In this document: one piece after another, positions 27,070-36,097 of the stretch | How positions within the stretch are numbered: position 1 is the stretch's first letter | Layout of the letters: every line of letters starts with the position of its first letter | Assembly (NCBI RefSeq): GCF_020523605.1 | Contig: NZ_JAJAQI010000007.1 | Location: 62,001 to 126,000 of the forward strand | DNA length: 64,000 nt | Direction: 5' to 3' | Origin: Roseicella aerolata | GTDB lineage: Bacteria; Pseudomonadota; Alphaproteobacteria; Acetobacterales; Acetobacteraceae | Program-made: the position numbers and the translations under genes | The notes under the pieces: model-generated | What the model saw: the letters and a program-made list of their open reading frames with translations, nothing else | Database searches by the model: none | Told to the model about the DNA's origin: nothing

Positions 27070-27810
27070 TCAGCCGGCTACCGGCCCCGGCAGCGCCGCG
27101 ATCTCGCGGATCAGCTTGCGCTTCACCGCATTCCCGAAGCTCTGGAAATCCTCGGCGACGATGACGAAGGCACCGGGCCCGCCGATCACGCTCTCCCGGT
27201 AGTACTCGTCGAGCGGGACGGGCGGCATGCGGCCGAAGGTTGGACGGTCGTTCACGATCGGCAGGCCGTTGATGGTGACGCCCTCCGCCACCAGCCGGTC
27301 ACGGGCCATTTCCACCGGGCCGCCGCTGTTGTTCACGCCATCGCCCGAGACGTCGATGACCCGCCGCGTCGCGTCGAAGGGCGCCTGCGCCAGCACGGTG
27401 CGGGAGAAGTCGAGCCCACCCGAGATCGAGGTCCAGGAGAGCGAGGCCCGCGGCGCCTCCGCCAGGCGCTCGGACCAGAGCTGCGCCTCCGCCGGGCCGG
27501 AGATGCGCATCCAGGGCAGCACCAGGCGCTGGTACTCGGCGCCCGCCCATTCGACATAGGCGACGCCGATGGCGCCGATCATGCCGCCGCGGATCGCCTC
27601 CACCACCTGCGGGTCGGAGACGGCGGCGCGGTAGCCTTCGCGCTGCAACCGGGCTTCGTCGTCGTCGATCGAGCGGGAGACATCGACCGCGAGGACCAGC
27701 AGCACATCCACCGGCTCGCCCACCGCCCGGGCCCGGCGCGGTGCAAGGGCGAGCGGGGCGCTGGCCGAGAGCGCGGCCGCACCGGCCGCCAGCAGGGAGC
27801 GCCGGTGCAT
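27070..27810 (-). CDS. DUF1194 (von Willebrand factor A-like) secreted protein
   Basis: A 246-residue protein with a twin-arginine-like leader (MHRRSLLAAGAAALSA, cleavage near ARA-VGE). The mature part is a VWA-type domain: the MIDAS start VDVSRSIDDDE, the Thr-containing loop SWTSISGGLDFS, and IDVSGDGVNNSGG. DUF1194 proteins are periplasmic VWA proteins of unknown role, possibly metal-dependent adhesion or assembly factors. ATG 27810 follows GGAGGCTGCGGAG. It converges with the DUF3775 gene and lies downstream of the DegT aminotransferase gene on the same strand. Confidence 0.87.
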   Translation of the reverse strand: MHRRSLLAAGAAALSASAPLALAPRRARAVGEPVDVLLVLAVDVSRSIDDDEARLQREGYRAAVSDPQVVEAIRGGMIGAIGVAYVEWAGAEYQRLVLPWMRISGPAEAQLWSERLAEAPRASLSWTSISGGLDFSRTVLAQAPFDATRRVIDVSGDGVNNSGGPVEMARDRLVAEGVTINGLPIVNDRPTFGRMPPVPLDEYYRESVIGGPGAFVIVAEDFQSFGNAVKRKLIREIAALPGPVAG

Positions 27811-27898
27811 CTCCGCAGCCTCCGTTCCATGATGCCTTTGCAGCATGGAAACCCGGCAGCCGCCCCCGGTTCAACCGGTTCCGCAGAATTGTCGCGGA

Positions 27899-29056
27899 TT
27901 ACAGAGATGAGAGGACAGCCTCCGCCACCCGCGCGATATCGCCCTCCGCCAGATAGGGGTGCATGGGCAGGGAAAGGCAGCGGTTGCAGAGATCCTCGCT
28001 GACCGGCAGGGGCGGCGCGCCGGCCGTGATGCCGGCGGCATGCGCCGCCGCATAGGCGGGCTGATGGTGCAGCGGCTTGGGGTAGTAGATGGCGGAGGGC
28101 ACCCCGGCCGCCTGCATCGCCGCCTGCACCCGGGCCCGCACCGCCGCATCCGGCAGCAGGATGGTGTAGATGCCCCAGGCGCTCTCGGCGCCCGCCGTCA
28201 CCTGCGGTGTCGCCACCCGGCCGCCGAGCGCGGCCTCGTACCAGGCGGCGGCCTGGCGGCGGGCGACCAGCTCGCCCTCCAGCAGCGGCATCTTGGCCAG
28301 CAGGATGGCCGCCTGGATGCTGTCCAGCCGGCCGTTCATGCCCGTCCGCAGCACCTCGTAGCGGCTCTTGCCCTCGCCATGGGTGCGGAGCGAACGGTAG
28401 AGCTCCGCCCTCTCCGGATCATCGGTCAGGATGGCGCCGCCATCGCCGTAGCAGCCTAGCGTCTTGGTCGGGTAGAAGCTGCAGGCCGTGGCATGGGCCC
28501 AGGTGCCGAGCCGCCGGCCATGCAGCGCGCCGCCGAAGGCCTGCGCGGCATCGTCGAGGGCGAACATGCCATGCTTCTCGCACAGCCCCTCGATCGCCGG
28601 CCAATTGGCGGGCTGGCCGTAGAGATCGACGCCGATGACGGCGCGCGGGCGCAGCCGCCCCTCCTTCTCCACCAGCGCGACGCGGCGGGCGAGGTCCTCC
28701 AGGTCGATGTTGAAGCTGGCCGGGTCCACATCCACGAAGACCGGCGTGGCGCCAAGCACCAGCGGCACCTCGGCCGTCGCGGTATAGGTGAAGGCGGGCA
28801 GGAAGACCGCATCGCCCGGCCCGATACCCTCCGCCATCATGGCGATCTGCAGCGCATCGGTGCCGGAGGAAACGCCGACGGCATGCGCCGCGCCGGTGAA
28901 TTCGGCCAGCTTCGCCTCGATCGCATCCACCTCCGGCCCCTGGATGAAGCGGCCATGGTCGAGGATGCGGGCGATGCCGGCATCGATCTCGGCACGGATC
29001 AGGGCCTGCTGGGCCTTCATGTCGAAGAAGGCGATGGGGCGGGTGGAGGTGGTCAT
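27899..29056 (-). CDS. DegT/DnrJ/EryC1 family sugar aminotransferase
   Basis: A 385-residue PLP-dependent transaminase. Marks: PIAFFDMKAQ at the start, GVSSGTDALQIAM, FLPAFTYTATAEVP, ALDDAAQAFGG with the PLP-pyridine Asp (168/169), and the Schiff-base Lys198 in SFYPTKTLGCYGDGG. The C-terminal YYPKPLHHQPAY is typical of enzymes acting on nucleotide-linked keto-sugars (WecE, WbpE, PglE types). It probably aminates a UDP- or dTDP-keto-sugar for surface polysaccharide. No other sugar-nucleotide genes adjoin, so the pathway is not clear from context. Confidence 0.9.
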   Translation of the reverse strand: MTTSTRPIAFFDMKAQQALIRAEIDAGIARILDHGRFIQGPEVDAIEAKLAEFTGAAHAVGVSSGTDALQIAMMAEGIGPGDAVFLPAFTYTATAEVPLVLGATPVFVDVDPASFNIDLEDLARRVALVEKEGRLRPRAVIGVDLYGQPANWPAIEGLCEKHGMFALDDAAQAFGGALHGRRLGTWAHATACSFYPTKTLGCYGDGGAILTDDPERAELYRSLRTHGEGKSRYEVLRTGMNGRLDSIQAAILLAKMPLLEGELVARRQAAAWYEAALGGRVATPQVTAGAESAWGIYTILLPDAAVRARVQAAMQAAGVPSAIYYPKPLHHQPAYAAAHAAGITAGAPPLPVSEDLCNRCLSLPMHPYLAEGDIARVAEAVLSSL

Positions 29057-29220
29057 GCGCGTCCTGGGCCTGTTACCAGCGATGAGGGCTTAGCGCCGGG
29101 GCGGCCGGAGGCAAAGTCACTGCCGGTATCGCAATGCAACATGTCCGGACCGAGCCCCCCGGCGCGTGGCGCCGCCACCCGGGCCATGCATCCGGCGCGG
29201 CGGGAACCGGCCGGGCGGTA

Positions 29221-29856
29221 TCAGACCACCTTGTCGCTGATGACCTGCGGCACGGGAACCGAGCCGGCGAAGGAGGGCCGTGCCTCCAGCCGCGCCGAGA
29301 GCGCGACGAGATTCGGGTACTGGCTGCGCCAGGGATGCTCGGGGAAGCGGACATCGAGATAGCGCAGCACCGTCCCGGTCGCGATATCGGCCAGGCCGAA
29401 GCGGTCGCCCACCACCCATTCGCGGTCGCCGGCGATCTCGGCCAGCGCCCGCAACCCGCCATCCACCTTGCGGCGCTGCCGGGCGATCCATTCCTGGCTC
29501 TGCTGCTCCGGGCTGCGGTGGCGTTCCCAGAACAGCAGCACGCAGGCGTCGCAGACGCCGTCGGCGATGACCTCCACCTTGCGCGCCGCCAGCCTTTCCC
29601 AGGTATCGGTCGGCACCAGGGCGGGCTCGGGCCATTTCGCCTCGATCACCTCCAGGATGTAGCGGCTCTCATAGGCGCTGGTCCCGTCCTCGAAGATCAG
29701 GACCGGCAGCTTCTCCAGCGGGTTGTGTTTCGGCGTCTGGGTGGTGCTGTTCCAGGGCACCTCCGTCACCAGTTCGAAAGGAATGCTCTTCTCGGCGAGC
29801 GCGATGCGCACCTTGCGGGCATAGGGGCTCGGCGTGGCGCTGATGAGCCTGAGCAT
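29221..29856 (-). CDS. Glutathione S-transferase family protein
   Basis: A 211-residue GST unrelated in detail to the one at 20.8 kb. N-terminal thioredoxin fold: LRLISATPSPYARKVRIALAEK, KLPVLIFEDGTSAYESRYI (cis-Pro and Glu-Ser contacts). The C-terminal domain has WVVGDRFGLADIATGTVLRYLDVR. The N-terminal 'SPYARKVR' is typical of GSTs whose active residue is Ser or Cys. AGGAGG lies eight bases before ATG 29856. It sits just downstream of a CoA-transferase and SDR on the same strand and may form part of that operon. Confidence 0.88.
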   Translation of the reverse strand: MLRLISATPSPYARKVRIALAEKSIPFELVTEVPWNSTTQTPKHNPLEKLPVLIFEDGTSAYESRYILEVIEAKWPEPALVPTDTWERLAARKVEVIADGVCDACVLLFWERHRSPEQQSQEWIARQRRKVDGGLRALAEIAGDREWVVGDRFGLADIATGTVLRYLDVRFPEHPWRSQYPNLVALSARLEARPSFAGSVPVPQVISDKVV

Positions 29857-30013
29857 GGGCGTTTCCTCCTGATCCGGGCGCGGCGGCGCGGCGCCCATCA
29901 ACCTCTCCTGCGGGTCCTGCCCGCCCGTGAAAGGGCGTGGCGCGAAAGCATGTCTCATGCCAGGCGCGTCAAGGCAGCGGGCCGCCGCCGCGCCACGCCG
30001 TCCTGCAAGGGGC

Positions 30014-31213
30014 TCAGCCGCCCAGCGCCCCCATCGCCCGCAAGGCGCGGATCTCGGCCGGGGTGTAGCCGTGTTCGGCCAGGATCGCCTCGCTCTCGGC
30101 GCCGAGCGCGGGGGGCGGCCCGGGCGGCACCTTGGTCTCCCCCGCGATGTGCAGCGGGCTGTCCACCGTCCGGCCGCCCGTGGTGGTTTCGCGGATCGCG
30201 CCCGTCGCGCGCGGCTGGGCGGCCTCCGCCGCCTCCTGCGTGGTCGCCACCGCATCGAAGGTCAGCCCCGCCGCATCCAGCAGCGGCCGCCATTCGGCAA
30301 GGCTGCGCGCGGCGAAGGCGGCATCCAGCAGCGGGATGAGCGCCGCCGCATTCTCCCGCCGCAGCACCTGGCTGGCGAAGCGCGGGTCCTCGCCCCAGGC
30401 GGGCTGGCCGAGCACCTGCAGCAGCGCCGGCCATTGCCGCGCCTCGTTCAGCAGGGCCAGCAGGAACCAGCGGCCGCAGCCGGCCTGGTAGAGATTGCCG
30501 AGCGCGTTCGGCGCCTGCTCCCGCGGCGGCCGGGGGATGAAGCGCGCGCCGTCCAGCGCCGCCTGCACCATGAAGCCATTGGCCCAGAGCCCGGCCTCCA
30601 GCAGCGAGACATGCACGAGGCCCCCCTGCCCCGTCCTCTCCCGCCGGTAGAGCGCGGTGACGATGGCACCATAGAGCGCGAGGCCGGTCGGGTGGTCCCC
30701 CAGGCCCGCCACCGAACGGCCCGGCGCGGCGCCGGCATGCGCGCGCACCAGATCCATCAGCCCGCTGCGCGCCCAATAGGCCGTCGCGTCGAAGCCAGTC
30801 TTGTCGGCCTCCGGCCCGGTCTCGCCATAGGCGGTCAGCGCGGCATAGATCAGCCGCGGGTTCAGCGCCGCCAGCACCTCCGGCGCGATGCCGAGGCCCG
30901 CGCGCAGCCGCGGCACGGCATTGGTGACGAAGACATCGGTGGTCGCGATCAGCCGGTGCAGCACCGCCTGCCCCTCCGGCCGCTTCAGGTCCAGCACCAG
31001 GCCGCGCTTGCCGCGATTGTCCAGCACCCAGGGGTAGTCGGTATCGCCGCGCGGCTGGCCCGGGGCGCCGGCGAGGGCGCGATAGGCATCCCCGCCGGGC
31101 GGTTCGAGCTTGATCACCTCGGCACCGAAATCGCCGAGGATGGTGGCCGCCGAAGGCCCGGCGACATAGCTGGCGGCATCGATCACGCGCAGCCCGGCGA
31201 AGATCCCGGCCAT
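30014..31213 (-). CDS. CaiB/BaiF family (class III) CoA-transferase
   Basis: A 399-residue CoA-transferase. It begins GIFAGLRVIDAASYVAGP with DFGAEVIKLEPPGGD; the catalytic Asp aligns with Asp173 in AGLGDHPTGLALYGA. The Trp/Asn pocket VLDNRGKRGLVLDL is conserved. It is only distantly like the enzyme at 16.8 kb. The ATG at 31213 is followed by the normal family N-terminus. An SDR gene lies 60 bp upstream and a GST gene downstream on the same strand. It sits in the larger CoA-ester region with MaoC, CitE and thiolase-like genes, so it could activate the acid imported by the Bug protein at 37.9 kb (inference). Confidence 0.9.
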   Translation of the reverse strand: MAGIFAGLRVIDAASYVAGPSAATILGDFGAEVIKLEPPGGDAYRALAGAPGQPRGDTDYPWVLDNRGKRGLVLDLKRPEGQAVLHRLIATTDVFVTNAVPRLRAGLGIAPEVLAALNPRLIYAALTAYGETGPEADKTGFDATAYWARSGLMDLVRAHAGAAPGRSVAGLGDHPTGLALYGAIVTALYRRERTGQGGLVHVSLLEAGLWANGFMVQAALDGARFIPRPPREQAPNALGNLYQAGCGRWFLLALLNEARQWPALLQVLGQPAWGEDPRFASQVLRRENAAALIPLLDAAFAARSLAEWRPLLDAAGLTFDAVATTQEAAEAAQPRATGAIRETTTGGRTVDSPLHIAGETKVPPGPPPALGAESEAILAEHGYTPAEIRALRAMGALGG

Positions 31214-31273
31214 CCGCGACGTCTCCCCTGGTTTCCCACCATGCTGCGGCGGAGGGAAGCGTCGCGGCAAGCC

Positions 31274-32065
31274 CTACCGCACGCTGCTCTGCGAGATGCC
31301 CGCCGGCACCGCGGTGCGGCCGCCATCCACGACATATTGCGCGCCGGTGATGTTGCCCGCGAGGTCGCTGCAGAGGAAGAGCACCAGGTTCGCCACCTCC
31401 TCCGGCGTGCCGTAGCGGCGGAGCGGGAGGGAGGCGGCATAGCGTTCCTCCACGCCTTCCGGGTTGTTGGGCGAGACCTGCTTCGCGATGTCCTGCACCA
31501 TGCGGGTCGCGATCGGGCCCGGGCAGATGGCATTCACGCGGATGCCCTGCGGTCCCACCTCGCCCGCCGCCACCTTGGTCAGGCCGATGACCGCGTGCTT
31601 GGAGGCGACATAGGCCGGCATGCCCACAGTGCCGACCAAGCCGGCGATGGAGGCGGTGTTCACCACCGCGCCGCGCCCCTGCCGGATCATCACCGGCAGC
31701 ACATGGCGCAGGCCGAGGAAGACGCCCTTCACGTTGACGCCCATCACCGCGTCGAAGACCGCCTCCTCATACTCCGCGGTCGGGGCGACCTTGCCCTCGA
31801 TGCCGGCATTGTTGTGGAAGCAGTCGATGGCACCGAAATTGTCGAGCGCGGCCTGCACGAAGGCCTCGACATCGGCGGCGCGCGTCACATCGGCCTGGCG
31901 GAAGATGGCGGACTTGCCGATCTCGGCGGCGACGGCCTCGCCGGCTTCCGCATCGCGGTCCACCACCACCACCCTGGCGCCGTGCCGCGCGAAGCCGAGC
32001 GACACCGCCCGGCCGATGCCATGCGCGCCGCCGGTGACGACGGCCACCTTGCCGTTGAAATCCAT
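31274..32065 (-). CDS. Short-chain dehydrogenase/reductase
   Basis: A 263-residue classical SDR. It has NAD(P)-binding TGGAHGIG (11-18), Asp36 after the second strand (VVVVDRD, suggesting NAD+ preference), NNAG, and the catalytic Ser139, Tyr152 and Lys156 (YVASK). The C-terminus has PGPIATRM and GAQYVVDGG. Substrate is not predictable; in context a 3-hydroxyacyl-CoA or a small alcohol is reasonable. It is the first gene of the minus-strand set SDR-CoA-transferase-GST, divergent from the CoxG-like gene. Confidence 0.92.
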   Translation of the reverse strand: MDFNGKVAVVTGGAHGIGRAVSLGFARHGARVVVVDRDAEAGEAVAAEIGKSAIFRQADVTRAADVEAFVQAALDNFGAIDCFHNNAGIEGKVAPTAEYEEAVFDAVMGVNVKGVFLGLRHVLPVMIRQGRGAVVNTASIAGLVGTVGMPAYVASKHAVIGLTKVAAGEVGPQGIRVNAICPGPIATRMVQDIAKQVSPNNPEGVEERYAASLPLRRYGTPEEVANLVLFLCSDLAGNITGAQYVVDGGRTAVPAGISQSSVR

Positions 32066-32237
32066 TCTTGGTTCCTCCCGATCGCATCAGCGTCCGATGC
32101 CCGGCCATGCTGGCCCCCCGCGCCCGGGGACTCAATATCGCAGATGGACGAGGCGACCCGGGCGGCACCACGGCTTGCGCATTCGCGCGGGCTTCCGCAG
32201 GCTGCGGGCAGAACAAGACCCGGCACCGGAAACGTCC

Positions 32238-32873
32238 ATGCCCGAACTTGCCGAACAGACCCGCATCGCGGCGCCGCTTGCCGCGGTCTGGCCCCTGCTG
32301 AGCGATCCCGCCCTGGTGGCCGGCTGCATCCCGGGCGCGACGCTGGCGCCGGACCAGGGCGACGGCCTCTGGCGCGGGGCGGTGAAGGTGCGCTTCGGCC
32401 CGACCACCGCCACCTTCCGCGGCGAGGCGAAGCTGGATTTCGACCATGCCGCGCATCGCTGCAGCATCGAGGGGCGCGGGATCGACCAGCGCGGCGCCTC
32501 CCGCGCCCTCGCCTCCGGCACCGTGCAGGCGAGCGCGGAGGGCGAGGCAACACTGCTGGAGGTGCAGGGCAGCTTCACCGTCACCGGCCCGCTGGAGACC
32601 TTCGCCAATGCCGGCGGCGTGCATGTGGCGCGCGCCCTGCTGGCCGAGTTCTCCGCCAACATGGCGAAGCTGGTGGCGGAGCGCGCCCCCGCCGCGGCGC
32701 CGGAGCCCGCGGCGCCGGAGCCCGCGGCGGAGGCAGCCACGCCGGCAGCGAGGCCGGCGCCGGCAGCCGCGCCACCGCCGCCCGCGCCCGCGGCGGAACT
32801 CAGCGGCGCGCGGCTCCTCTGGCGCGCCTTCCTCTCCTGGCTGCGCAGCCTCTTCGTCCAAGGGAAAGCATAG
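32238..32873 (+). CDS. CoxG-like SRPBCC protein with C-terminal anchor
   Basis: A 211-residue protein. Residues 1-145 form an SRPBCC (START-like) domain of the CO dehydrogenase subunit G type: AAPLAAVWPLLSDPALVAGCIPGATL and the paired strands GRGIDQRGASRALASGTV. Then comes a Pro/Ala/Glu-rich linker (about 150-185) and a C-terminal amphipathic/hydrophobic helix LLWRAFLSWLRSLFVQGKA, which probably tethers it to the inner membrane. The next gene, a thiamine-diphosphate enzyme, starts two bases after its stop. No CO dehydrogenase (coxMSL) genes are in the window. The protein may carry a quinone or other lipid-like ligand for its partner (inference). Confidence 0.8.
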   Translation: MPELAEQTRIAAPLAAVWPLLSDPALVAGCIPGATLAPDQGDGLWRGAVKVRFGPTTATFRGEAKLDFDHAAHRCSIEGRGIDQRGASRALASGTVQASAEGEATLLEVQGSFTVTGPLETFANAGGVHVARALLAEFSANMAKLVAERAPAAAPEPAAPEPAAEAATPAARPAPAAAPPPPAPAAELSGARLLWRAFLSWLRSLFVQGKA

Positions 32874-32875
32874 GA

Positions 32876-34537
32876 ATGGCCGCCAAACTGCAGGATGTCC
32901 TCGCCCAGGCCTTCGCGGCCGAAGGCTGCGAGGTGCTGTTCACCCTGATGGGTGACGCCAACATGTACTGGTCCGAGGCGATGTCGCGCCAGCCGGGCAT
33001 GACCGTGGTGAATGCCCGGCACGAGCACTGCGCGGTGGCGATGGCGGACGGCTATGCACGGGCCACCGGCAAGGTCGGCGTCGCCTCCACCACCTGCGGC
33101 CCGGGCTTCACCCAGATCATGACCGCGCTCGCCATCGCCGCGCGGGCCAACGTGCCGCTGGTGGTCTTCGCCGGCGATTCACCCATGCTCGCCTCCTACT
33201 ACATCCAGCAGATCGACATGGCGCCGCTGGCCCAGGCGACCGGCGCCCATTACATCCCGGTCCGGTCCATGGACCGGGCGCTGGACAATGTGCGGGAAGC
33301 CTTCCACATCGCCGCGCTGGAGCGCCGCCCCGTCGTGCTCAGCGTGCCGATGGACCTGCAGAAGCAGCCCTATCCCTTCATGGCGGATTACATCCCCTCC
33401 GCCGACACCCTGCCCCTGCCGCAGCGCCCGATGCCCGATCCGGCCATGACGGACCGGCTGGTGGCGATGATCGCCGAAGCCGAGAGGCCGATCATCATCG
33501 CCGGCCGTGGCGCCAAGCTGGCGAAGGCGCGGAGCGCCATCGAGGCGCTGGCCGAGCAATCCGGCGCGCTGCTGGCGACCTCGCTGCAGGCCAAGGGCAT
33601 GTTCGACGGCAACCCCTATGCGCTCGACATCGCCGGTGCCTTCGCCTCCGACTTCGCGCGGGAATGCTTCGCGGAGGCCGACCTGGTCATCGGCATCGGC
33701 GTGGGCCTCGGCGCCTATACCACCGAGAGCGGCTATCTCTACCCCAACGCCCGCACGGTGCAGATCGACATCAACCCGCGCGGGTTGTGGCAGGGGCTGC
33801 GCACCGCCGACCTGCACATCCATGCCGATGCCGCGGGCGGGGCGGAGGCGGTCACCGCCGCGCTACGCCAGCGCGGTGTCTCGAAGCCGGGCTTCCGCAG
33901 CGCCGAACTCGCGCGGCAGATCGCCGGCGACGCGCCGGACCGCAAGGAATTCGCGGTGGCGCCCGGCCTGGTTGATCCGCGCAAGGCGATCCTTGAGCTT
34001 GACGCCCTCATCCCGAAGGACTGGGACGTGGTGATCGGCGGCGGGCACTACTTCGGCATTGCCATGACCCATCTGCGTGGCCGCGCGCCGGAGCGCTACC
34101 ACGTGGTCAGCGATTTCGGCGCCATCGGCAACGGGCTGCCAGCCGCCATCGGCGTGGCCGCCGCGCGCAAGGACGGCAAGGTGCTGCTGATCGAGGGCGA
34201 CGGCAGCCTGCTGATGCATATCCAGGAGCTGGAGACGGTGCGCCGGGAAGGCCATCGCATGGTCATGGCCATCATCAATGACGGCGGCTATGGCGCGGAG
34301 ATCCACAAATTCCGCGCAACCGGCCTGGACCCTGCGCTGGTCATCCATGGCCGGGGCGACCTGGCCGGCATCGCGACCGGCTTCGGCATCCGCGGCAGCA
34401 CCGTCACCGGCCTCGGCGCCATGGGCGGCCTGTTCCAGGCGCACCAGTCAGCCAACGGCGCCAGCCTGTGGGACATCCACACGGACGATGCCGTGGTCTC
34501 CCGCCCCTATCGCCGGGTGCATTACGGCGAGGCGTGA
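32876..34537 (+). CDS. Thiamine diphosphate-dependent enzyme (acetolactate synthase-like)
   Basis: A 553-residue ThDP enzyme with the three-domain ALS/POX layout. The catalytic Glu lies in NARHEHCAVAMADGYARATG; the central domain has PIIIAGRGAKLAKA; the ThDP-binding motif is EGDGSLLMHIQELETV through IINDGGYGAE. Family members include acetolactate synthase, pyruvate oxidase, benzoylformate decarboxylase, oxalyl-CoA decarboxylase and 2-hydroxyacyl-CoA lyase. The motifs seen do not decide between them. It starts two bases after the CoxG-like gene, so the two proteins very probably work together. The neighbouring CoA-transferase makes an acyl-CoA lyase or decarboxylase one option and a quinone-linked oxidase another. 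Confidence 0.85.
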   Translation: MAAKLQDVLAQAFAAEGCEVLFTLMGDANMYWSEAMSRQPGMTVVNARHEHCAVAMADGYARATGKVGVASTTCGPGFTQIMTALAIAARANVPLVVFAGDSPMLASYYIQQIDMAPLAQATGAHYIPVRSMDRALDNVREAFHIAALERRPVVLSVPMDLQKQPYPFMADYIPSADTLPLPQRPMPDPAMTDRLVAMIAEAERPIIIAGRGAKLAKARSAIEALAEQSGALLATSLQAKGMFDGNPYALDIAGAFASDFARECFAEADLVIGIGVGLGAYTTESGYLYPNARTVQIDINPRGLWQGLRTADLHIHADAAGGAEAVTAALRQRGVSKPGFRSAELARQIAGDAPDRKEFAVAPGLVDPRKAILELDALIPKDWDVVIGGGHYFGIAMTHLRGRAPERYHVVSDFGAIGNGLPAAIGVAAARKDGKVLLIEGDGSLLMHIQELETVRREGHRMVMAIINDGGYGAEIHKFRATGLDPALVIHGRGDLAGIATGFGIRGSTVTGLGAMGGLFQAHQSANGASLWDIHTDDAVVSRPYRRVHYGEA

Positions 34538-34611
34538 GCCTCGCCGCCCCGTGTCCTGGCGGCCGGGCCACGGCTTCGGGCAGGGCCCTCCACCGGCCGG
34601 ATGCCTCATGG

Positions 34612-34727
34612 CTGGCGCATGTCCTGCCTCGGAAGCCGGCGGCCCTGCGGGGCGCCGGCTTCGCGGCTACGGCCACGGCGCGCATGCGCGCGCCCGGCCC
34701 GCTCCGCGGGCCGCGGGTCGGGACGTC
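34612..34727 (+). repeat. Dispersed intergenic repeat, element A copy 1
   Basis: About 116 bp between the ThDP-enzyme and CitE genes. It runs from CTGGCGCATGTCCTGCCTCG to GGTCGGGACGTC and matches the reverse complement of 59476-59590 along its whole length, with only about a dozen or so differences by eye. Both copies lie in non-coding DNA. The interior is rich in short palindromes (GCCGGC, GCGCGC, CCCGCTCCGCGGG). Confidence 0.65.
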
Positions 34728-34739
34728 CTGCGCCGAGGA

Positions 34740-35633
34740 TCAGCGCCCGCCGAAGGCGGCATCCGCCGCCAGCACGCGCTCGGCCTGGCGCAGATGCGGC
34801 ATGTCGAGCATCTTCCCGTCCAGCCCGACCGTGCCGAGGCCGGGATGGGCGGCGAAGACCTCCACCACGCGCCGGGCGAAGGCCACCTCCTCCGGCGTCG
34901 GGCGGAAGCCCTCGTTGATCGGCCCGACCTGCGCCGGGTGGATGGCGATCTTGCCCGTGAAGCCCTCCCGCCGTGCCGCGGCGCAGGCGGCGCGCAGCGC
35001 GGCCTCGTCGCGGAAATCCGGCTCCAGCGTGTCGATCGGCTGCACGCCGGCGGCGACGGCGGCCAGCAGGCAGTGCGATCGGGCCAGCCGGTAGGTCAGC
35101 GCCATGGCGCCCGCCGCGTCGCGGTTGCCGGTGGCGCCCAGCGCGGCAGGCAGGTCCTCCGCCCCCCAGGTCAGGCCGGCGAGGCGCGGCACCGGCAGGC
35201 GCGCATAGTCGCCGAGCTGCAGCACCGCCGCCGGCGTCTCCGTCGCCACGGCCAGCAGCCGGATGCTGCCGGCCGGCAGGCCGTCGCGGGCCTCCAGCGC
35301 GTCGAGCCAGTGGGAGAGGCGCAGCAGCTCGGCCGGTCCCGCGACCTTCGGCACCACCAGCCCCTCCGGCGCGGCGCGCACCACCGCGGCGGTGTCCGTG
35401 AGCCCCTCGCCCTCCAGCGGGTTGATGCGGACCCAGAGGCGCGGGCGCCGCGCCGCGCCCGCCTGCGCGGCGAGGTATTCGGCGATCATCCCGCGCGCCA
35501 GCAGGCGCCGCCCGGCGGCGACCGAGTCCTCGAGGTCGAGGATCAGCGCATCGGCGCCGCTCTCCCCGGCCTTGGCGAGCTTCCGCTCGCTGTCGCCGGG
35601 GACGAAGAGCCAGGAGCGCGGCGGCGCTCTCAC
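34740..35633 (-). CDS. HpcH/HpaI/CitE-like CoA-ester lyase
   Basis: A 297-residue CitE-type TIM-barrel lyase. It starts with [20 protein letters not shown] and has [10 protein letters not shown] (metal-site Glu/Asp), WVRINP, and [14 protein letters not shown]; the C-terminal [17 protein letters not shown] is the family signature. Relatives cleave malyl-, citramalyl- or citryl-CoA. The start is GTG 35633, overlapping the MaoC stop by four bases. It is the last gene of the operon thiolase-like, DUF35, MaoC, CitE. CitE next to MaoC is also the core of mesaconate/itaconate-type pathways, where the hydratase product is split to pyruvate or glyoxylate and an acyl-CoA. Confidence 0.88.
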   Translation of the reverse strand: MRAPPRSWLFVPGDSERKLAKAGESGADALILDLEDSVAAGRRLLARGMIAEYLAAQAGAARRPRLWVRINPLEGEGLTDTAAVVRAAPEGLVVPKVAGPAELLRLSHWLDALEARDGLPAGSIRLLAVATETPAAVLQLGDYARLPVPRLAGLTWGAEDLPAALGATGNRDAAGAMALTYRLARSHCLLAAVAAGVQPIDTLEPDFRDEAALRAACAAARREGFTGKIAIHPAQVGPINEGFRPTPEEVAFARRVVEVFAAHPGLGTVGLDGKMLDMPHLRQAERVLAADAAFGGR

Positions 35634-36085
35634 GCCGGCCTCCCCTTCATCAGGGCGGAACGGCGGCAATGTGCCACCAGCTCCTCCTTCTGGTTGTAGG
35701 CGCGGTGGATGAACTCCACGATCCCCTGGCCGGGGCGCGATCGGCTCTCGCGCCTGGCGATCACTTCCGACTCCACCCGGATGGTATCGCCGTGGAAGAG
35801 CGGCTTCGGGAAGCGCACCTCGTCCCAGCCGAGATTGGCGACCGTGGTGCCGAGCGTGGTGTCGCCGACCGAGATGCCGACCATGAGGCCGAGCGTGAAG
35901 GCGCTGTTGACGATGCGCTGGCCGAATTCCGTCTGGGTGCGGCAGTATTCCTCATCCAGATGCAGCGCCGCCGGATTGTGCGTGAGGGCGGAGAACCAGA
36001 CATTGTCGGCCTCGGTGATCGTCCGCCGGATGCCGTGGCGGAAGACCTGGCCGACCTCGAACTCCTCGAACCAGAGACCGGGCAT
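35630..36085 (-). CDS. MaoC family acyl-CoA hydratase
   Basis: A 151-residue single hot-dog domain. The R-hydratase motif is present: [26 protein letters not shown] contains the catalytic Asp and His (D-x4-H variant), followed by [17 protein letters not shown]. Such enzymes add water to 2-enoyl-CoA (for example mesaconyl-CoA-type substrates). It starts 12 bp after the DUF35 gene and overlaps the CitE gene (GTGA), so its product is probably passed to the CitE lyase and/or the thiolase-like enzyme. Confidence 0.9.
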   Translation of the reverse strand: MPGLWFEEFEVGQVFRHGIRRTITEADNVWFSALTHNPAALHLDEEYCRTQTEFGQRIVNSAFTLGLMVGISVGDTTLGTTVANLGWDEVRFPKPLFHGDTIRVESEVIARRESRSRPGQGIVEFIHRAYNQKEELVAHCRRSALMKGRPA

Positions 36086-36097
36086 GCTGCGGCTCCT

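Noticed and set aside
29927-34537. An open plus-strand frame of over 1500 codons, of which only the last part is the ThDP enzyme
   Set aside because: Most of it runs antisense to the GST, CoA-transferase and SDR genes, whose motifs are clear. The frame stays open only because stop codons are rare at this GC content.
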